A stretch of DNA of 62,117 nucleotides. Origin: Christiangramia echinicola DSM 19838. GTDB taxonomy: Bacteria; Bacteroidota; Bacteroidia; Flavobacteriales; Flavobacteriaceae. The DNA lies in the NCBI RefSeq assembly GCF_000423065.1, contig NZ_AUHG01000020.1:1-62117 (forward strand). Reading direction: 5' to 3'. Shown here piece by piece: positions 36,792 through 45,579 of this stretch. The notes beneath the pieces were generated by a model that searched no databases, had not been told where the DNA came from, and worked only from the letters and a program-made list of their open reading frames with translations. The translations under genes were made by a program, and so were the position numbers. Every line of letters starts with the position of its first letter. Position 1 is the first letter of the stretch.

Positions 36792-37688
36792 ATGAATTGG
36801 CAAAACGCTTTAAAGGATTACCGCTATTATCTTAAACTTGAACGCGGACTTTCCATCAATTCCATCGAGAATTATAGTCTGGACGTGATCAAGTTGATGA
36901 ATTATCTTGATGTTAATGAAATACAGATAAGTCCGACAAAAATTGAGGATAAAACGATACAGGAATTCATTTACAGCGTATCAAAAAATCTGAATGCCCG
37001 CTCACAGTCCCGACTTATTTCAGGATTACGCAGCTTTTTCGGTTTCCTGGTATTTGAGGATTATAGAGAAGACAACCCACTTGAACTCATGGAGTCACCT
37101 AAAATTGGTCGCAAGCTGCCCGATACAATTTCTATTAAAGAGGTTGACAGAATAATCGCCGCCGTTGATCTAAGCAAAAATGAGGGTGAACGAAACCGGG
37201 CGATTATAGAAACTCTTTATGGTTGCGGATTAAGAGTTTCAGAATTGATAGATCTTAAGATCTCAGACCTATTCTTCAAAGAAGGTTTTATAAAAGTTAC
37301 GGGAAAAGGAGATAAACAAAGGTTCGTTCCAATTTCAGATTATACCATAAAATTCATCAATATTTATAAGGACGAGGTAAGATCGCACATGGACATAAAA
37401 CCGGAAGCGACTGATACCTTATTCCTGAACAGAAGAGGCAATAAACTTACCAGAGCTATGATCTTTACCATTACTCGCAGACTTACAGAAGCCGCGGGAA
37501 TCAGAAAAAAGGTTAGCCCCCATACCTTCAGACATTCCTTTGCCACGCATCTACTTGAAAATGGAGCCGACCTCAGGGCAATTCAACAAATGCTGGGTCA
37601 TGAAAGTATAACTACCACAGAAGTATATGTGCATGTGGATAGATCTCACCTAAGACAGGTCATGGAATCTTACCACCCCAGGAAATAG
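36792..37688 (+). CDS. xerD: Tyrosine recombinase XerD (chromosome dimer resolution)
   Basis: 298 residues, the standard Xer length. An N-terminal SAM-like core-binding domain (LERGLSINSIENYSLDVIKLMNYL) is followed by the catalytic domain with Arg in YGCGLRVSELIDL, Lys in VTGKGDKQR, HTFRH (His/Arg), GADLRAIQQMLGHESITTTEVYVH with the nucleophile Tyr. It should act at dif with FtsK. Nothing around it suggests an integrative element, so it is taken as the housekeeping enzyme. The start lies 110 bases from the divergent barrel gene. Confidence 0.94.
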   Translation: MNWQNALKDYRYYLKLERGLSINSIENYSLDVIKLMNYLDVNEIQISPTKIEDKTIQEFIYSVSKNLNARSQSRLISGLRSFFGFLVFEDYREDNPLELMESPKIGRKLPDTISIKEVDRIIAAVDLSKNEGERNRAIIETLYGCGLRVSELIDLKISDLFFKEGFIKVTGKGDKQRFVPISDYTIKFINIYKDEVRSHMDIKPEATDTLFLNRRGNKLTRAMIFTITRRLTEAAGIRKKVSPHTFRHSFATHLLENGADLRAIQQMLGHESITTTEVYVHVDRSHLRQVMESYHPRK

Positions 37689-37765
37689 GTATTAAAATTC
37701 TGCTAAAGGATTCCAGCAACTTTTCCTTCAGGTCCATAATCCTTAACTTCATAAAAAATTGAATT

Positions 37766-38713
37766 ATGAAGAAACTAAAATTTAGAAACGGAGATACAAT
37801 GGATGCGATAGGTCTTGGAACCTGGAAATCTGAAAAAGGAGAAGTCACTAAAGCGGTTAAAACCGCTCTTAACAATGGCTATAAACATATAGATTGTGCT
37901 GCAACATATGGCAATGAAGCAGAGGTTGGTGAGGCATTTTCAGAAATATTCAATAATGGAAAGGTAAAAAGAGAAGATGTATGGATTACTTCCAAGCTTT
38001 GGAATAACGCTCATAAACAAGAAGACGTTATACCAGCCTTAAAACAAACTTTAAAGGATCTTCAGCTAGATTACCTTGATCTATATTTAATTCATTGGCC
38101 AGTGGCTTTTAAACCTGATGTAGGCTTTCCTGAAAAGGCGGAAGATTTTCTTTCTCTGGAAGAGGTTCCACTAATCGAAACCTGGAATGAAATGGTGAAA
38201 GCTAAAGAGCAGGGACTGGTTAAACATATTGGAGTTTCCAATTTCAGCATAGAAAAACTGAAAGATTTAATGGCAGAGACAGATCAAATTCCTGAAATGA
38301 ATCAGGTAGAACTTCACCCCTATCTTCAACAGAACAAACTACTAGAATTTTGTAGTAAGAATGGAATTAATGTGACCGCATATTCTCCTCTGGGAAGCGG
38401 TGACAGACCAGATGAAATGAAAGCGGCAGATGAGCCATCCTTACTGGAAAACCCGGTGATTAATAAGATCGCTAAGAAGCATGGTGGTTCTCCAGGGCAA
38501 ATTCTTATTAAATGGAGCGAGCAAAGAGGAACTGCCGTAATTCCAAAATCAACTAATGAAGATCGTATTAAGCAAAATTTGATGAGTGCCGGCTACCAGC
38601 TAGATGAAGATGACATGAAAGAGATCGCTGATCTTGATTACCACTTTAGATATGTAAATGGTAAATTCTTTGAAATGGAAGGAAACTCTTATGAGAATAT
38701 TTATAATGATTAG
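37766..38713 (+). CDS. Aldo/keto reductase
   Basis: 315 residues forming a TIM-barrel oxidoreductase. The catalytic tetrad is visible: Asp and Tyr in HIDCAATYGNE, Lys in ITSKLWNN and His in LIHWP. The NADPH-binding segment AVIPKSTNEDRIKQN and GVSNF, VELHPYLQQ, AYSPLGSG are standard. It reduces aldehydes or sugars with NADPH; the substrate cannot be told from sequence. It follows xerD by 77 bases with no terminator, so partial co-transcription is possible. Confidence 0.93.
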   Translation: MKKLKFRNGDTMDAIGLGTWKSEKGEVTKAVKTALNNGYKHIDCAATYGNEAEVGEAFSEIFNNGKVKREDVWITSKLWNNAHKQEDVIPALKQTLKDLQLDYLDLYLIHWPVAFKPDVGFPEKAEDFLSLEEVPLIETWNEMVKAKEQGLVKHIGVSNFSIEKLKDLMAETDQIPEMNQVELHPYLQQNKLLEFCSKNGINVTAYSPLGSGDRPDEMKAADEPSLLENPVINKIAKKHGGSPGQILIKWSEQRGTAVIPKSTNEDRIKQNLMSAGYQLDEDDMKEIADLDYHFRYVNGKFFEMEGNSYENIYND

Positions 38714-38839
38714 AACTATATAAAAACTCAAAGTCAATTGGATCGAAGGGAGAAATCTTTAAAATTATTTAGATTTCTCCCTTTGCTATGCTCGGTTCGA
38801 ATTGACAGGAAGAATTTCAGCCCATTTTAAGGTAGTAGG

Positions 38840-38905
38840 TAATACTGAACTAATTTCAGGATCTCGTCTGTAAAAAGAGAATCTGAAACAAGTTCAGATT
38901 GACGT
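38840..38905. repeat. Interspersed inverted-repeat element, copy B
   Basis: The left arm TACTGAACTAATTTCAGGAT and the right arm GAATCTGAAACAAGTTCAGA... are near reverse complements, and the right end TTGACGT is like copy A. It lies between the aldo/keto reductase gene and rny, just before a terminator. Confidence 0.7.
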
Positions 38906-38912
38906 AAAAACA

Positions 38913-38944
38913 AAAAAGGCCGTTCAAATTGAACGGTCTTTTTT
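38913..38944. terminator. Terminator between the aldo/keto reductase gene and rny
   Basis: Stem AAGGCCGTTC / GAACGGTCTT (one G-T pair), loop AAATT, A-run on one side and T-run on the other. Serves rny (minus) and possibly the plus-strand gene. Confidence 0.85.
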
Positions 38945-38964
38945 ATATATAATGATTACAAATT

Positions 38965-40527
38965 TTATTTTGCCACATTCACTGCTCTGGTTTCACGAAT
39001 TACCGTGATCTTAACCTGGCCAGGATAAGTCATATCTGTCTGTATCTTCTGAGAGATCTCAAATGAAAGGTTAGAAGCCTTTTCATCAGAAACCTTTTCA
39101 CTTTCTACTATGACTCTTAATTCCCTACCTGCCTGGATTGCATAAGCTTTCTTTACACCTCCAAAACCAAAAGCAATATCTTCAAGATCTTTCAATCTCT
39201 GGATATAAGAATCTAGTACCTGTCTTCTTGCACCAGGTCTCGCTCCACTTATCGCATCACATACCTGAACGATTGGTGATAATAATGAATTCATTTCTAT
39301 CTCATCGTGGTGAGCTCCAATGGCGTTACAAACCTCTGGTTTCTCACCATGTTTTTCAGCCCATTGCATACCCAGAATAGCGTGAGGAACTTCAGTTTCA
39401 GTTTCTGGTACTTTACCAATATCGTGAAGTAACCCGGCACGTTTAGCAAGTTTAGGATTCAACCCTAACTCGGCAGCCATGACGCCACACAGTTTAGCAA
39501 CCTCCCTGGAGTGTTGTAGAAGATTTTGACCATAAGAGGAACGATACTTCATTCTACCTACCATCTTAATAAGTTCTGGTTGCAGCCCGTGGATTCCAAG
39601 ATCTATAACCGTTCTTTTACCTATATCTATAATTTCTTCTTCGATCTGTTTCCTTGTTTTCTTCACAACCTCCTCAATACGCGCAGGGTGAATACGACCA
39701 TCGGTCACTAGTTTATGAAGTGATAACCTGGCAACTTCTCTTCTTACAGAATCGAAACAGCTTAAAATAATAGCCTCTGGAGTATCATCTACAATGATCT
39801 CTACCCCGGTAGCAGCTTCCAGGGCGCGAATGTTTCTACCTTCACGACCTATAATTCTACCTTTAACATCGTCACTTTCCAGATTGAATACTGAAACGCA
39901 ATTCTCGATAGCTTCCTCGGTACCAATTCTCTGTATGGTATTTATAATGATCTTTTTCGCTTCCTGCTGTGCAGTTAATTTCGCTTCTTCTACCGTATCC
40001 TGTATAAGAGCCATTGCATCAGCCTTAGCGGTATCCTTTAATGATTCCACAAGTTGTGCTTTGGCTTCTTCAGCAGAAAGACCAGAGATCACCTCCAGTT
40101 GCTGCACTTTACTATTATGAAGCTTATCTATTTCTTCCTGTTTCTTATCAAGATAATCGATTCTGTGATCGTAATCTGCTACTTTACTTTCAAGATCTTT
40201 ATTAAGCTTTTTATTCTTACCTAGTTCGTTAGATACGTGTGATTCTTTATCCTTTACTCTTTTCTCGGCATCATTGATCTTCTTATCTCTGGAAAGGATC
40301 ACTTTCTCATGCTCAGACTTGAGTTCAATGAATTTCTCTTTTGCCTGAAGTATTTTATCTTTCTTAATACTTTCACCTTCCGCCTTAGCTTCTTTTAATA
40401 TTCCCGCAGCTTCCTTCTTAGCACTGGCTATAGTATTAGAGGCCTGCTTCTTTTCAAGCATTTTCGCAATTGCAAAGCCGAGCGCCAGTCCTATTACTGC
40501 GGCAATGATTATAGTTAGTATTTCCAT
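38965..40527 (-). CDS. rny: Ribonuclease Y
   Basis: 520 residues. An N-terminal membrane helix ([23 protein letters not shown]) is followed by a long charged coiled coil (about 25-200), a KH domain ([29 protein letters not shown], about 215-275) and an HD domain with LLHDIGKV and GAHHDE. This order is diagnostic of the membrane-bound endoribonuclease that starts mRNA decay. Its ATG lies only about 23 bases beyond the 3' end of the 6S RNA gene. Confidence 0.96.
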   Translation of the reverse strand: MEILTIIIAAVIGLALGFAIAKMLEKKQASNTIASAKKEAAGILKEAKAEGESIKKDKILQAKEKFIELKSEHEKVILSRDKKINDAEKRVKDKESHVSNELGKNKKLNKDLESKVADYDHRIDYLDKKQEEIDKLHNSKVQQLEVISGLSAEEAKAQLVESLKDTAKADAMALIQDTVEEAKLTAQQEAKKIIINTIQRIGTEEAIENCVSVFNLESDDVKGRIIGREGRNIRALEAATGVEIIVDDTPEAIILSCFDSVRREVARLSLHKLVTDGRIHPARIEEVVKKTRKQIEEEIIDIGKRTVIDLGIHGLQPELIKMVGRMKYRSSYGQNLLQHSREVAKLCGVMAAELGLNPKLAKRAGLLHDIGKVPETETEVPHAILGMQWAEKHGEKPEVCNAIGAHHDEIEMNSLLSPIVQVCDAISGARPGARRQVLDSYIQRLKDLEDIAFGFGGVKKAYAIQAGRELRVIVESEKVSDEKASNLSFEISQKIQTDMTYPGQVKITVIRETRAVNVAK

Positions 40528-40549
40528 TCGTTTCTATTTAGATATATAT

Positions 40550-40726
40550 AAAAAAAGCCTGTATTAGATGGGTTTTGTTTAAACTCCTTTAAATCAAGTT
40601 TAGGGTTAACAAGTTGATCAAGAATCCGCTCTCCCAAAAGGGACACGGCACGCTTTTACAACTTAGACTCACCCTTTTTAAAAGAATCGTGTTGAGTTTA
40701 TCAAAAAAGCACTAATACAGGCAGTA
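40550..40726 (-). ncRNA. ssrS: 6S RNA (6S-Flavo type)
   Basis: Read on the minus strand, the 11-base GCCTGTATTAG at 40723 pairs perfectly with CTAATACAGGC ending at 40557, followed by seven Ts. Inside are further nested pairings (AAACTC with GAGTTT, AAGTTG with CAACTT) and an apical CCC-TTTT-GGG hairpin, giving the long rod with an internal bubble that 6S RNA uses to mimic an open promoter. About 170 nt. A 6S-Flavo family is known in Flavobacteria; assignment is by structure and by the zapA neighbour, as in enterobacteria. It would sequester housekeeping RNA polymerase in stationary phase. Confidence 0.85.
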
Positions 40727-40748
40727 ACCTTTATTTTATTTAAAGAAC

Positions 40749-41042
40749 TTAAGAGGCTAAATGACTCTGCAACAATTCGTTAAGTGATCTTAACTTCTCC
40801 TCTGCTTCAATCATTTCGCTCGAATTATCAATATCTTTCTGCTCGGTCTGGGCGGCGAACTGCAATGCGCACATTGCCAGAACATCCTGTTTATCCCTTA
40901 CCGCATAGCTTTGCTCAAATTGTTTGATCATAGCCTCGATCTTTTTCGCTGCTTTACGCAAACCTTCCTCCTGACTAGGCTGAATAGTTAGCGGATATAC
41001 GCGGTCTGCGATCGATATTTTGATCTTCAGTTTGTCTTCCAT
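40749..41042 (-). CDS. zapA: Cell division protein ZapA
   Basis: 97 residues, the usual size. The N-terminal half (KLKIKISIADRVYPLTIQPSQEEGLRKAAKKIEAMIKQF) is the ZapA globular domain; the C-terminal half is a coiled coil (QDVLAMCALQFAAQTEQ... EAEEKLRSLNELLQSHL). ZapA tetramers bundle FtsZ filaments. It lies 9 bases after a small coiled-coil gene and about 22 bases before the 6S RNA gene. Confidence 0.92.
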   Translation of the reverse strand: MEDKLKIKISIADRVYPLTIQPSQEEGLRKAAKKIEAMIKQFEQSYAVRDKQDVLAMCALQFAAQTEQKDIDNSSEMIEAEEKLRSLNELLQSHLAS

Positions 41043-41051
41043 TATATCAAA

Positions 41052-41342
41052 TTATTCAGATAACTGAACAATGCACTGATCGATCTCTCTGATCAGGCTG
41101 TTTATTTTGAGCTTTGTTTCTCTTTTATGGTCGGTACTGCCAAGCATCGCATTCGCAGCTTTTAAGGACTGAATTTGGTCTTTGGAAGTTGATAAATCTT
41201 CTTCCAGTTTGCCGTATTCAGATCTTACAGTAGCCAATTCCTGCTGAAGAGATTCGTTCTCCTGCTTCATAACATCGTATTTATGAAGTAGTTTGCTGAT
41301 TCTATTCTCAAGGTTATCAACTATTTCTGTAATTTCACTCAT
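41052..41342 (-). CDS. Small coiled-coil protein upstream of zapA (ZapB-like by position)
   Basis: 96 residues, soluble, nearly all heptad-type coil: VDNLENRISKLLHKYDVMKQENESLQQELATVRSEYGKLEEDLSTSKDQIQSLK. The tail (KLKINSLIREIDQCIVQLSE) is a second helix. In size, acidity and coil character it resembles E. coli ZapB, the partner of ZapA, but I see no proof of homology. The 9-base gap to zapA suggests joint expression. Some databases label such proteins as hypothetical. Confidence 0.7.
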   Translation of the reverse strand: MSEITEIVDNLENRISKLLHKYDVMKQENESLQQELATVRSEYGKLEEDLSTSKDQIQSLKAANAMLGSTDHKRETKLKINSLIREIDQCIVQLSE

Positions 41343-41475
41343 AAGCGCTAAAACCGATGTGAACCCTTACAAAGTTAACATACGGTTTGAAATATCCCAA
41401 TACTTTTTTAGCTGTTTTGAAATAATAATCAACAATCTGGATAATTCTCTGTAAGCAAGGTCTTTAAATTTGCCA

Positions 41476-41483
41476 TAACTTTG
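41476..41483 (+). promoter_or_regulatory. Candidate -7 element for the M23 peptidase gene
   Basis: TAACTTTG matches TAnnTTTG, 43 bases before the ATG at 41527, in the 184-base divergent gap. No exact -33 TTG at the expected distance. Confidence 0.3.
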
Positions 41484-41526
41484 ATTAACTTTACCCCACA
41501 TTTTAATAGAAATTACCCCCAGATTT

Positions 41527-43215
41527 ATGAAGAGAGCTACATGCCTGCTATTTTTAGTATTATTTTCTACGTTACAAGCCCAGAATGACCTGCCACAGGA
41601 TTACTTTCAAAATCCATTAAACGTTCCCATTGTGCTTGCAGGTACATTTGGTGAGTTGAGATCTAATCATTTTCACAGTGGTCTGGATATAAAAACTCAA
41701 CAGCGCGAAGGTCTTGAGGTTAAAGCCTCTGCCGCAGGATACATCAGCAGGATAAATATTCAGCATTATGGATATGGAAAGGCTATTTATGTACAACATG
41801 CCAATGGCTACACCACTGTTTATGGTCATTTACAAAAACTTGCACCTAAACTAAAAGAATATCTTCGAAAACAACAATATCAAAAAGAATCTTATGAGAT
41901 CGAACTTTTCCCTGAACCTGGGGAACTCAAAGTAGAACAAGGAGAATTGATTGCCTATAGCGGTAATACTGGAGGAAGCGGTGGCCCCCATCTACATTTC
42001 GAAATACGGGATGGCAGCCAGAGACCTATGAATGCACAAATGTTCGGGCTGGATGTAGCCGATTCTCGCGAACCTCTTATTGAAGGTTTATTTGCTTACC
42101 CACTTGGTGAGGATGCCCACGTGAATAATTCTCAAGCCCGCCAAAAGCTTAGATTAATTCCGCAGAATGATGGAACATACACAACCAGCGAAGTTGAAGC
42201 TTGTGGTGAAATAGGATTCGGTATTTCTACTGTAGATCAGCAAGATGGGGCATACAATCACAATGGAGTTTTTCGCATTGAAGCAAATCTTAATGGAGAC
42301 CAGGTCTTTGAGGTAGATTTTCAGAAATTTTCATTTTCAGAAACCAGACACCTCAACCAGCTTATAGATTATGAATATTACGCGAAAAATAAAAGTCGGG
42401 TTCAAAAGCTATTTAGAGAGGATTCAAATCCTCTTAGTATATTCGGAAATCTTGAAGGCGAAGGAAAGCTAAACATTAAAGACAGCCTTGATTATCAATA
42501 TGTCATTAAAGTGATAGATTTTAAAGGAAATGAGAAACTGGTAAGAATCCCAATTAAGGGGCAGATTAGTGTTAAAATCAAGAAAAGGGAAATAAAAGAA
42601 ACAGATTACCTGGCGAGTGCTTCTAACGGACTTTCTGCCAAAGGAAATACAATGGACGTTTATATTCCTGGCGGAAGCCTTTACGAAGACGCCTATTTAG
42701 ACATCAATTTTTCTGAGGATATGGTAGAAGTTCACCGTGATGAAATACCATTACACAAGAATTTTACGATTGGTTTTGATGTTAGCGAATATCCGGCAGA
42801 AGAAAGAGAACAATTATTTATAGCCAGGCTTTCAGATTATGGAAGGCCGATCTATTCTACTACCTATAAAAAAGGAAATAGATTTACCACAGGAACAAGA
42901 ACTTTTGGTAAATACTTTATTTCAAAAGATACCATTGCACCTAAAGTGAATCCAGTGAATTTTTATAATGGACAATGGATCTCAGGAAATGAAACCTTAA
43001 AGGTGAAGATTTCTGATGATCTTTCAGGAATTGAAGCATACCGAGCGACCGTAAATGGAAAGTTCATATTAATGGAATATGAGTATAAGAATAATACACT
43101 TACTCATTATTTTTCAGACAATATGATTACTGATACAGAGAACAACCTGAAAGTGATCGTAACAGATAATGTTGGTAATACCACCTCTTATACCGCTAAA
43201 TTCTTCAGGAAATAG
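41527..43215 (+). CDS. M23 family metallopeptidase, secreted
   Basis: 562 residues. Signal peptide MKRATCLLFLVLFSTLQAQ. The LytM/M23 domain occupies about residues 30-175: zinc ligands in NHFHSGLDIKT and GGPHLHFEIRDG, with HANGYTTVYGHL between. The remaining 380 residues are beta-sandwich-like (FRIEANLNGDQVFEVDF, SDDLSGIEAYRATVNGKF, VTDNVGNTTSYTAKFF). It should cut peptide cross-links in peptidoglycan in the periplasm. It is divergent from the zapA group, which is suggestive of a cell-wall link but not proof. Confidence 0.9.
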   Translation: MKRATCLLFLVLFSTLQAQNDLPQDYFQNPLNVPIVLAGTFGELRSNHFHSGLDIKTQQREGLEVKASAAGYISRINIQHYGYGKAIYVQHANGYTTVYGHLQKLAPKLKEYLRKQQYQKESYEIELFPEPGELKVEQGELIAYSGNTGGSGGPHLHFEIRDGSQRPMNAQMFGLDVADSREPLIEGLFAYPLGEDAHVNNSQARQKLRLIPQNDGTYTTSEVEACGEIGFGISTVDQQDGAYNHNGVFRIEANLNGDQVFEVDFQKFSFSETRHLNQLIDYEYYAKNKSRVQKLFREDSNPLSIFGNLEGEGKLNIKDSLDYQYVIKVIDFKGNEKLVRIPIKGQISVKIKKREIKETDYLASASNGLSAKGNTMDVYIPGGSLYEDAYLDINFSEDMVEVHRDEIPLHKNFTIGFDVSEYPAEEREQLFIARLSDYGRPIYSTTYKKGNRFTTGTRTFGKYFISKDTIAPKVNPVNFYNGQWISGNETLKVKISDDLSGIEAYRATVNGKFILMEYEYKNNTLTHYFSDNMITDTENNLKVIVTDNVGNTTSYTAKFFRK

Positions 43216-43234
43216 AAATCGTGGGAAACTTTTA

Positions 43235-43255
43235 TTGACGTCATTCTGAACTCAA
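43235..43255 (+). repeat. Interspersed repeat element, half copy C
   Basis: TTGACGTCATTCTGAACTCA resembles the left arm of copies A and B (CGTCATCCTGAACTCG). The right arm is missing or replaced by the terminator hairpin at 43268. Confidence 0.5.
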
Positions 43256-43267
43256 TCTTATAGAACT

Positions 43268-43300
43268 AAAAAAGCTGAACCACGAGGTTCAGCTTTTTTT
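43268..43300. terminator. Bidirectional terminator between the M23 gene and the cysteine desulfurase gene
   Basis: Stem AAAAAGCTGAACC / GGTTCAGCTTTTT, loop ACGA. It sits between convergent genes. Confidence 0.92.
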
Positions 43301-43322
43301 ATATGATAGTTCGAGCTATGTT

Positions 43323-44471
43323 CTAGCTCTCAATAAAATCTTTAAGAGTCTTTACTACATAATCTATTTCTTCTTTGGAATTATATCTCGAAAATGAGAA
43401 CCTTAGGGAAGGTTTCTTTTTATCCTCTTCATTAAGAAAAGCATTAAGCACATGAGAACCCTGGTCGCTACCACTCTGGCAGGCACTACCTTTAGAACAG
43501 GCAATTCCTTTTAGATCTAGTTGAAATAAAAGCATTAGGGCCTTCTCCTGAGTTACTGGAAGGCAAACATTAATAAGAGTATAGGTGCTTTTGTCAAAAT
43601 CTTCACAGGAACCATTAAATTTCACACCAGGAATCTCCTTTTTCAGACTCTCTATAAAATGTTTTTTTAGAGAACTTATGTATTCTTTTTCCTGGTCCAG
43701 ATTTTCATACGCCAGTTTTAGAGACTCTTCCAAACCAACGATATTATGCACACCTTCGGTTCCTGCACGATGACCTCTCTCCTGCTCTCCGCCAAATATC
43801 AGTGGCTTCAATCCAGAGTTTCTACGAACAAATGCAAATCCAGCTCCTTTTGGTCCATGGAATTTGTGGGCACTTACTGCAGTAAAATCAACAGGTATTT
43901 CATTAAGGTCTAGATTAAAATGTCCTATAGATTGAACGGTATCTGAATGAAAAAGGGCATTATATGATTTTATAAGCTCAGCAGTTTTCTTCAGGTCCAG
44001 CATATTCCCGATCTCGTTGTTCACATGCATAAGACTCACCAAAGTCTTTTTATCTGAACCTTTCAGCCTGTCTTCGAGATCCTGAAGATCTACATTTCCT
44101 TTTTCATCAATATTTACATATTCTATTTCAACATCAAAACATTCCTGAAGTTGATTCACCGTATATAAAACCGCATGATGTTCTATCCGTGATGTAATAA
44201 TTCTCTGAACACCCAGATCTCTAACTGCCGAGTTCAAAGCCAGATTATCTGCCTCGGTTCCACCAGAGGTGAATACGATCTCAGATGCTTTTACATTCAA
44301 AATTCCCGCAACGGTTTTTCTAGCCTGTTCGATGAGAGATTTAGAAGACCTTCCAAAGCTATGGGTAGATGAAGGATTTCCATAATTTTCTTTTAAAACG
44401 CTGGTCATTTTTTCGACCACTTCATCCCTTAACTGGGTAGTAGCTGCTGAATCAAAATACACATTTTTCAT
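43323..44471 (-). CDS. NifS/IscS-like cysteine desulfurase
   Basis: 382 residues from the ATG at 44471 (a TTG three codons upstream is less likely). MKNVYFDSAATTQLRDEV is the classic start; ETGGTEADNLAL is seen as FTSGGTEADNLAL, the PLP Lys in SAHKFHGPKGAGF, and the active-site Cys in GIACSKGSACQSG. It moves sulfur from cysteine to acceptor proteins for Fe-S or thio-cofactor synthesis. No isc or suf scaffold genes are adjacent, so the acceptor is unknown. Monocistronic. Confidence 0.92.
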   Translation of the reverse strand: MKNVYFDSAATTQLRDEVVEKMTSVLKENYGNPSSTHSFGRSSKSLIEQARKTVAGILNVKASEIVFTSGGTEADNLALNSAVRDLGVQRIITSRIEHHAVLYTVNQLQECFDVEIEYVNIDEKGNVDLQDLEDRLKGSDKKTLVSLMHVNNEIGNMLDLKKTAELIKSYNALFHSDTVQSIGHFNLDLNEIPVDFTAVSAHKFHGPKGAGFAFVRRNSGLKPLIFGGEQERGHRAGTEGVHNIVGLEESLKLAYENLDQEKEYISSLKKHFIESLKKEIPGVKFNGSCEDFDKSTYTLINVCLPVTQEKALMLLFQLDLKGIACSKGSACQSGSDQGSHVLNAFLNEEDKKKPSLRFSFSRYNSKEEIDYVVKTLKDFIES

Positions 44472-44535
44472 AGGGCCCAAAATTAAAGGAAATAAAATAA
44501 TTTCCTACATCTCTTCTATATAAGTTTGATTCCTT

Positions 44536-44543
44536 TATTTTTG
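44536..44543 (+). promoter_or_regulatory. Candidate -7 element for the TSP3-like lipoprotein gene
   Basis: TATTTTTG matches TAnnTTTG 16 bases before the ATG at 44560. The -33 region reads TTC rather than TTG. Confidence 0.3.
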
Positions 44544-44559
44544 TTCAAAAAACATCTTC

Positions 44560-45579
44560 ATGAGACGTTTATTCTTCGGTATTTTTCTATTAGGTCTGTT
44601 CACTGCCTGTGATGATGGGGAAATCATTGTAACTAATTTTGATTTCGAAGATAGTACGCTTCGGTTCTGCGACGCTCCGGACAGAAATGTGATCTACGCC
44701 ATAAATGATGATGATGTTTTTGAATCTATTTCTCTTGAATTCAATAGCAGTCAGTTTGATACTGATGAAGATGGCAATTTAATCCCACCAGATGAAGCTG
44801 TAATAAGCTTCCCATTAACAGGAAATAACAGGGTTACGTATAGAATTTATGATGGTTCTTTCGCAAGCGGAAATAATTCATATTTCTGCAGTGCCGTACC
44901 TCCTAGCGAACCAAAGGTAATTGAAGAATGGATCAGTGGGACTGGAGGAACCGTGTTTGTAACTACTGGTTTTACAGATGAAAGCGCAAATGCCGATCCA
45001 GATGGTGATGGCCTTTCTAATATTGATGAAAATTGGGTTCTAGGAGGTCCCTACCAGGATACAGATGAAGATAACATACCAGATTATTTAGATAAAGATG
45101 ACGATGGAGATAATGTTTTAACCTCTACAGAATTGGCAAATGAAAATAATGATCCAGTAAATGAAGATGGGTTGAGAGATTTTGATGAAGATGGAATTCC
45201 TAATTATCTGGATGATGATGATGACAATGATGGTGTTCTAACTCGTTTAGAAGTTTCTGAAGACGACCTGGATAGCCCTGAAAATTTTCAAACTGCCGAA
45301 GGCATCTCAAACTACTTAAATGTTGAACAAACAGCTAAAATTAGCCATGATGAATATATAGGTCATGACATTAGTAGAAATTATGGATACCGAATTGATA
45401 TAGATAACTTAAAATTCGATAATCAAAATGGTTCTGGTGAATCTATACAATATGAAAATTATAATCTTGGAACATTAATGTCTTTTTCCGTTTCCTTCCC
45501 GCAATGTCCTCTACAGGATGAAACATGCAGTGATCCAGAACCGGAAGAACCGGAGGAATCTACTGAAGAAACTAACTAA
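44560..45579 (+). CDS. Lipoprotein with TSP3-like Asp-rich calcium repeats
   Basis: 339 residues. MRRLFFGIFLLGLFTAC is a lipoprotein signal. The centre (about residues 145-235) carries Asp-rich repeats (NADPDGDGLSNIDE, DTDEDNIPDYLDKDDDGDN, DFDEDGIPNYLDDDDDNDG) like thrombospondin type 3/EF-hand calcium loops common in Bacteroidota surface proteins. The tail is Glu/Pro-rich (EPEEPEESTEETN). No catalytic motif. The gene converges with the Smr gene, the stops overlapping by 4 bases. Confidence 0.8.
   Translation: MRRLFFGIFLLGLFTACDDGEIIVTNFDFEDSTLRFCDAPDRNVIYAINDDDVFESISLEFNSSQFDTDEDGNLIPPDEAVISFPLTGNNRVTYRIYDGSFASGNNSYFCSAVPPSEPKVIEEWISGTGGTVFVTTGFTDESANADPDGDGLSNIDENWVLGGPYQDTDEDNIPDYLDKDDDGDNVLTSTELANENNDPVNEDGLRDFDEDGIPNYLDDDDDNDGVLTRLEVSEDDLDSPENFQTAEGISNYLNVEQTAKISHDEYIGHDISRNYGYRIDIDNLKFDNQNGSGESIQYENYNLGTLMSFSVSFPQCPLQDETCSDPEPEEPEESTEETN

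Noticed and set aside
36792-37688. Integrase of a mobile element
   Set aside because: Length and motifs fit housekeeping XerD. No attachment-site duplications, phage or conjugation genes are seen, and its neighbours are core genes.
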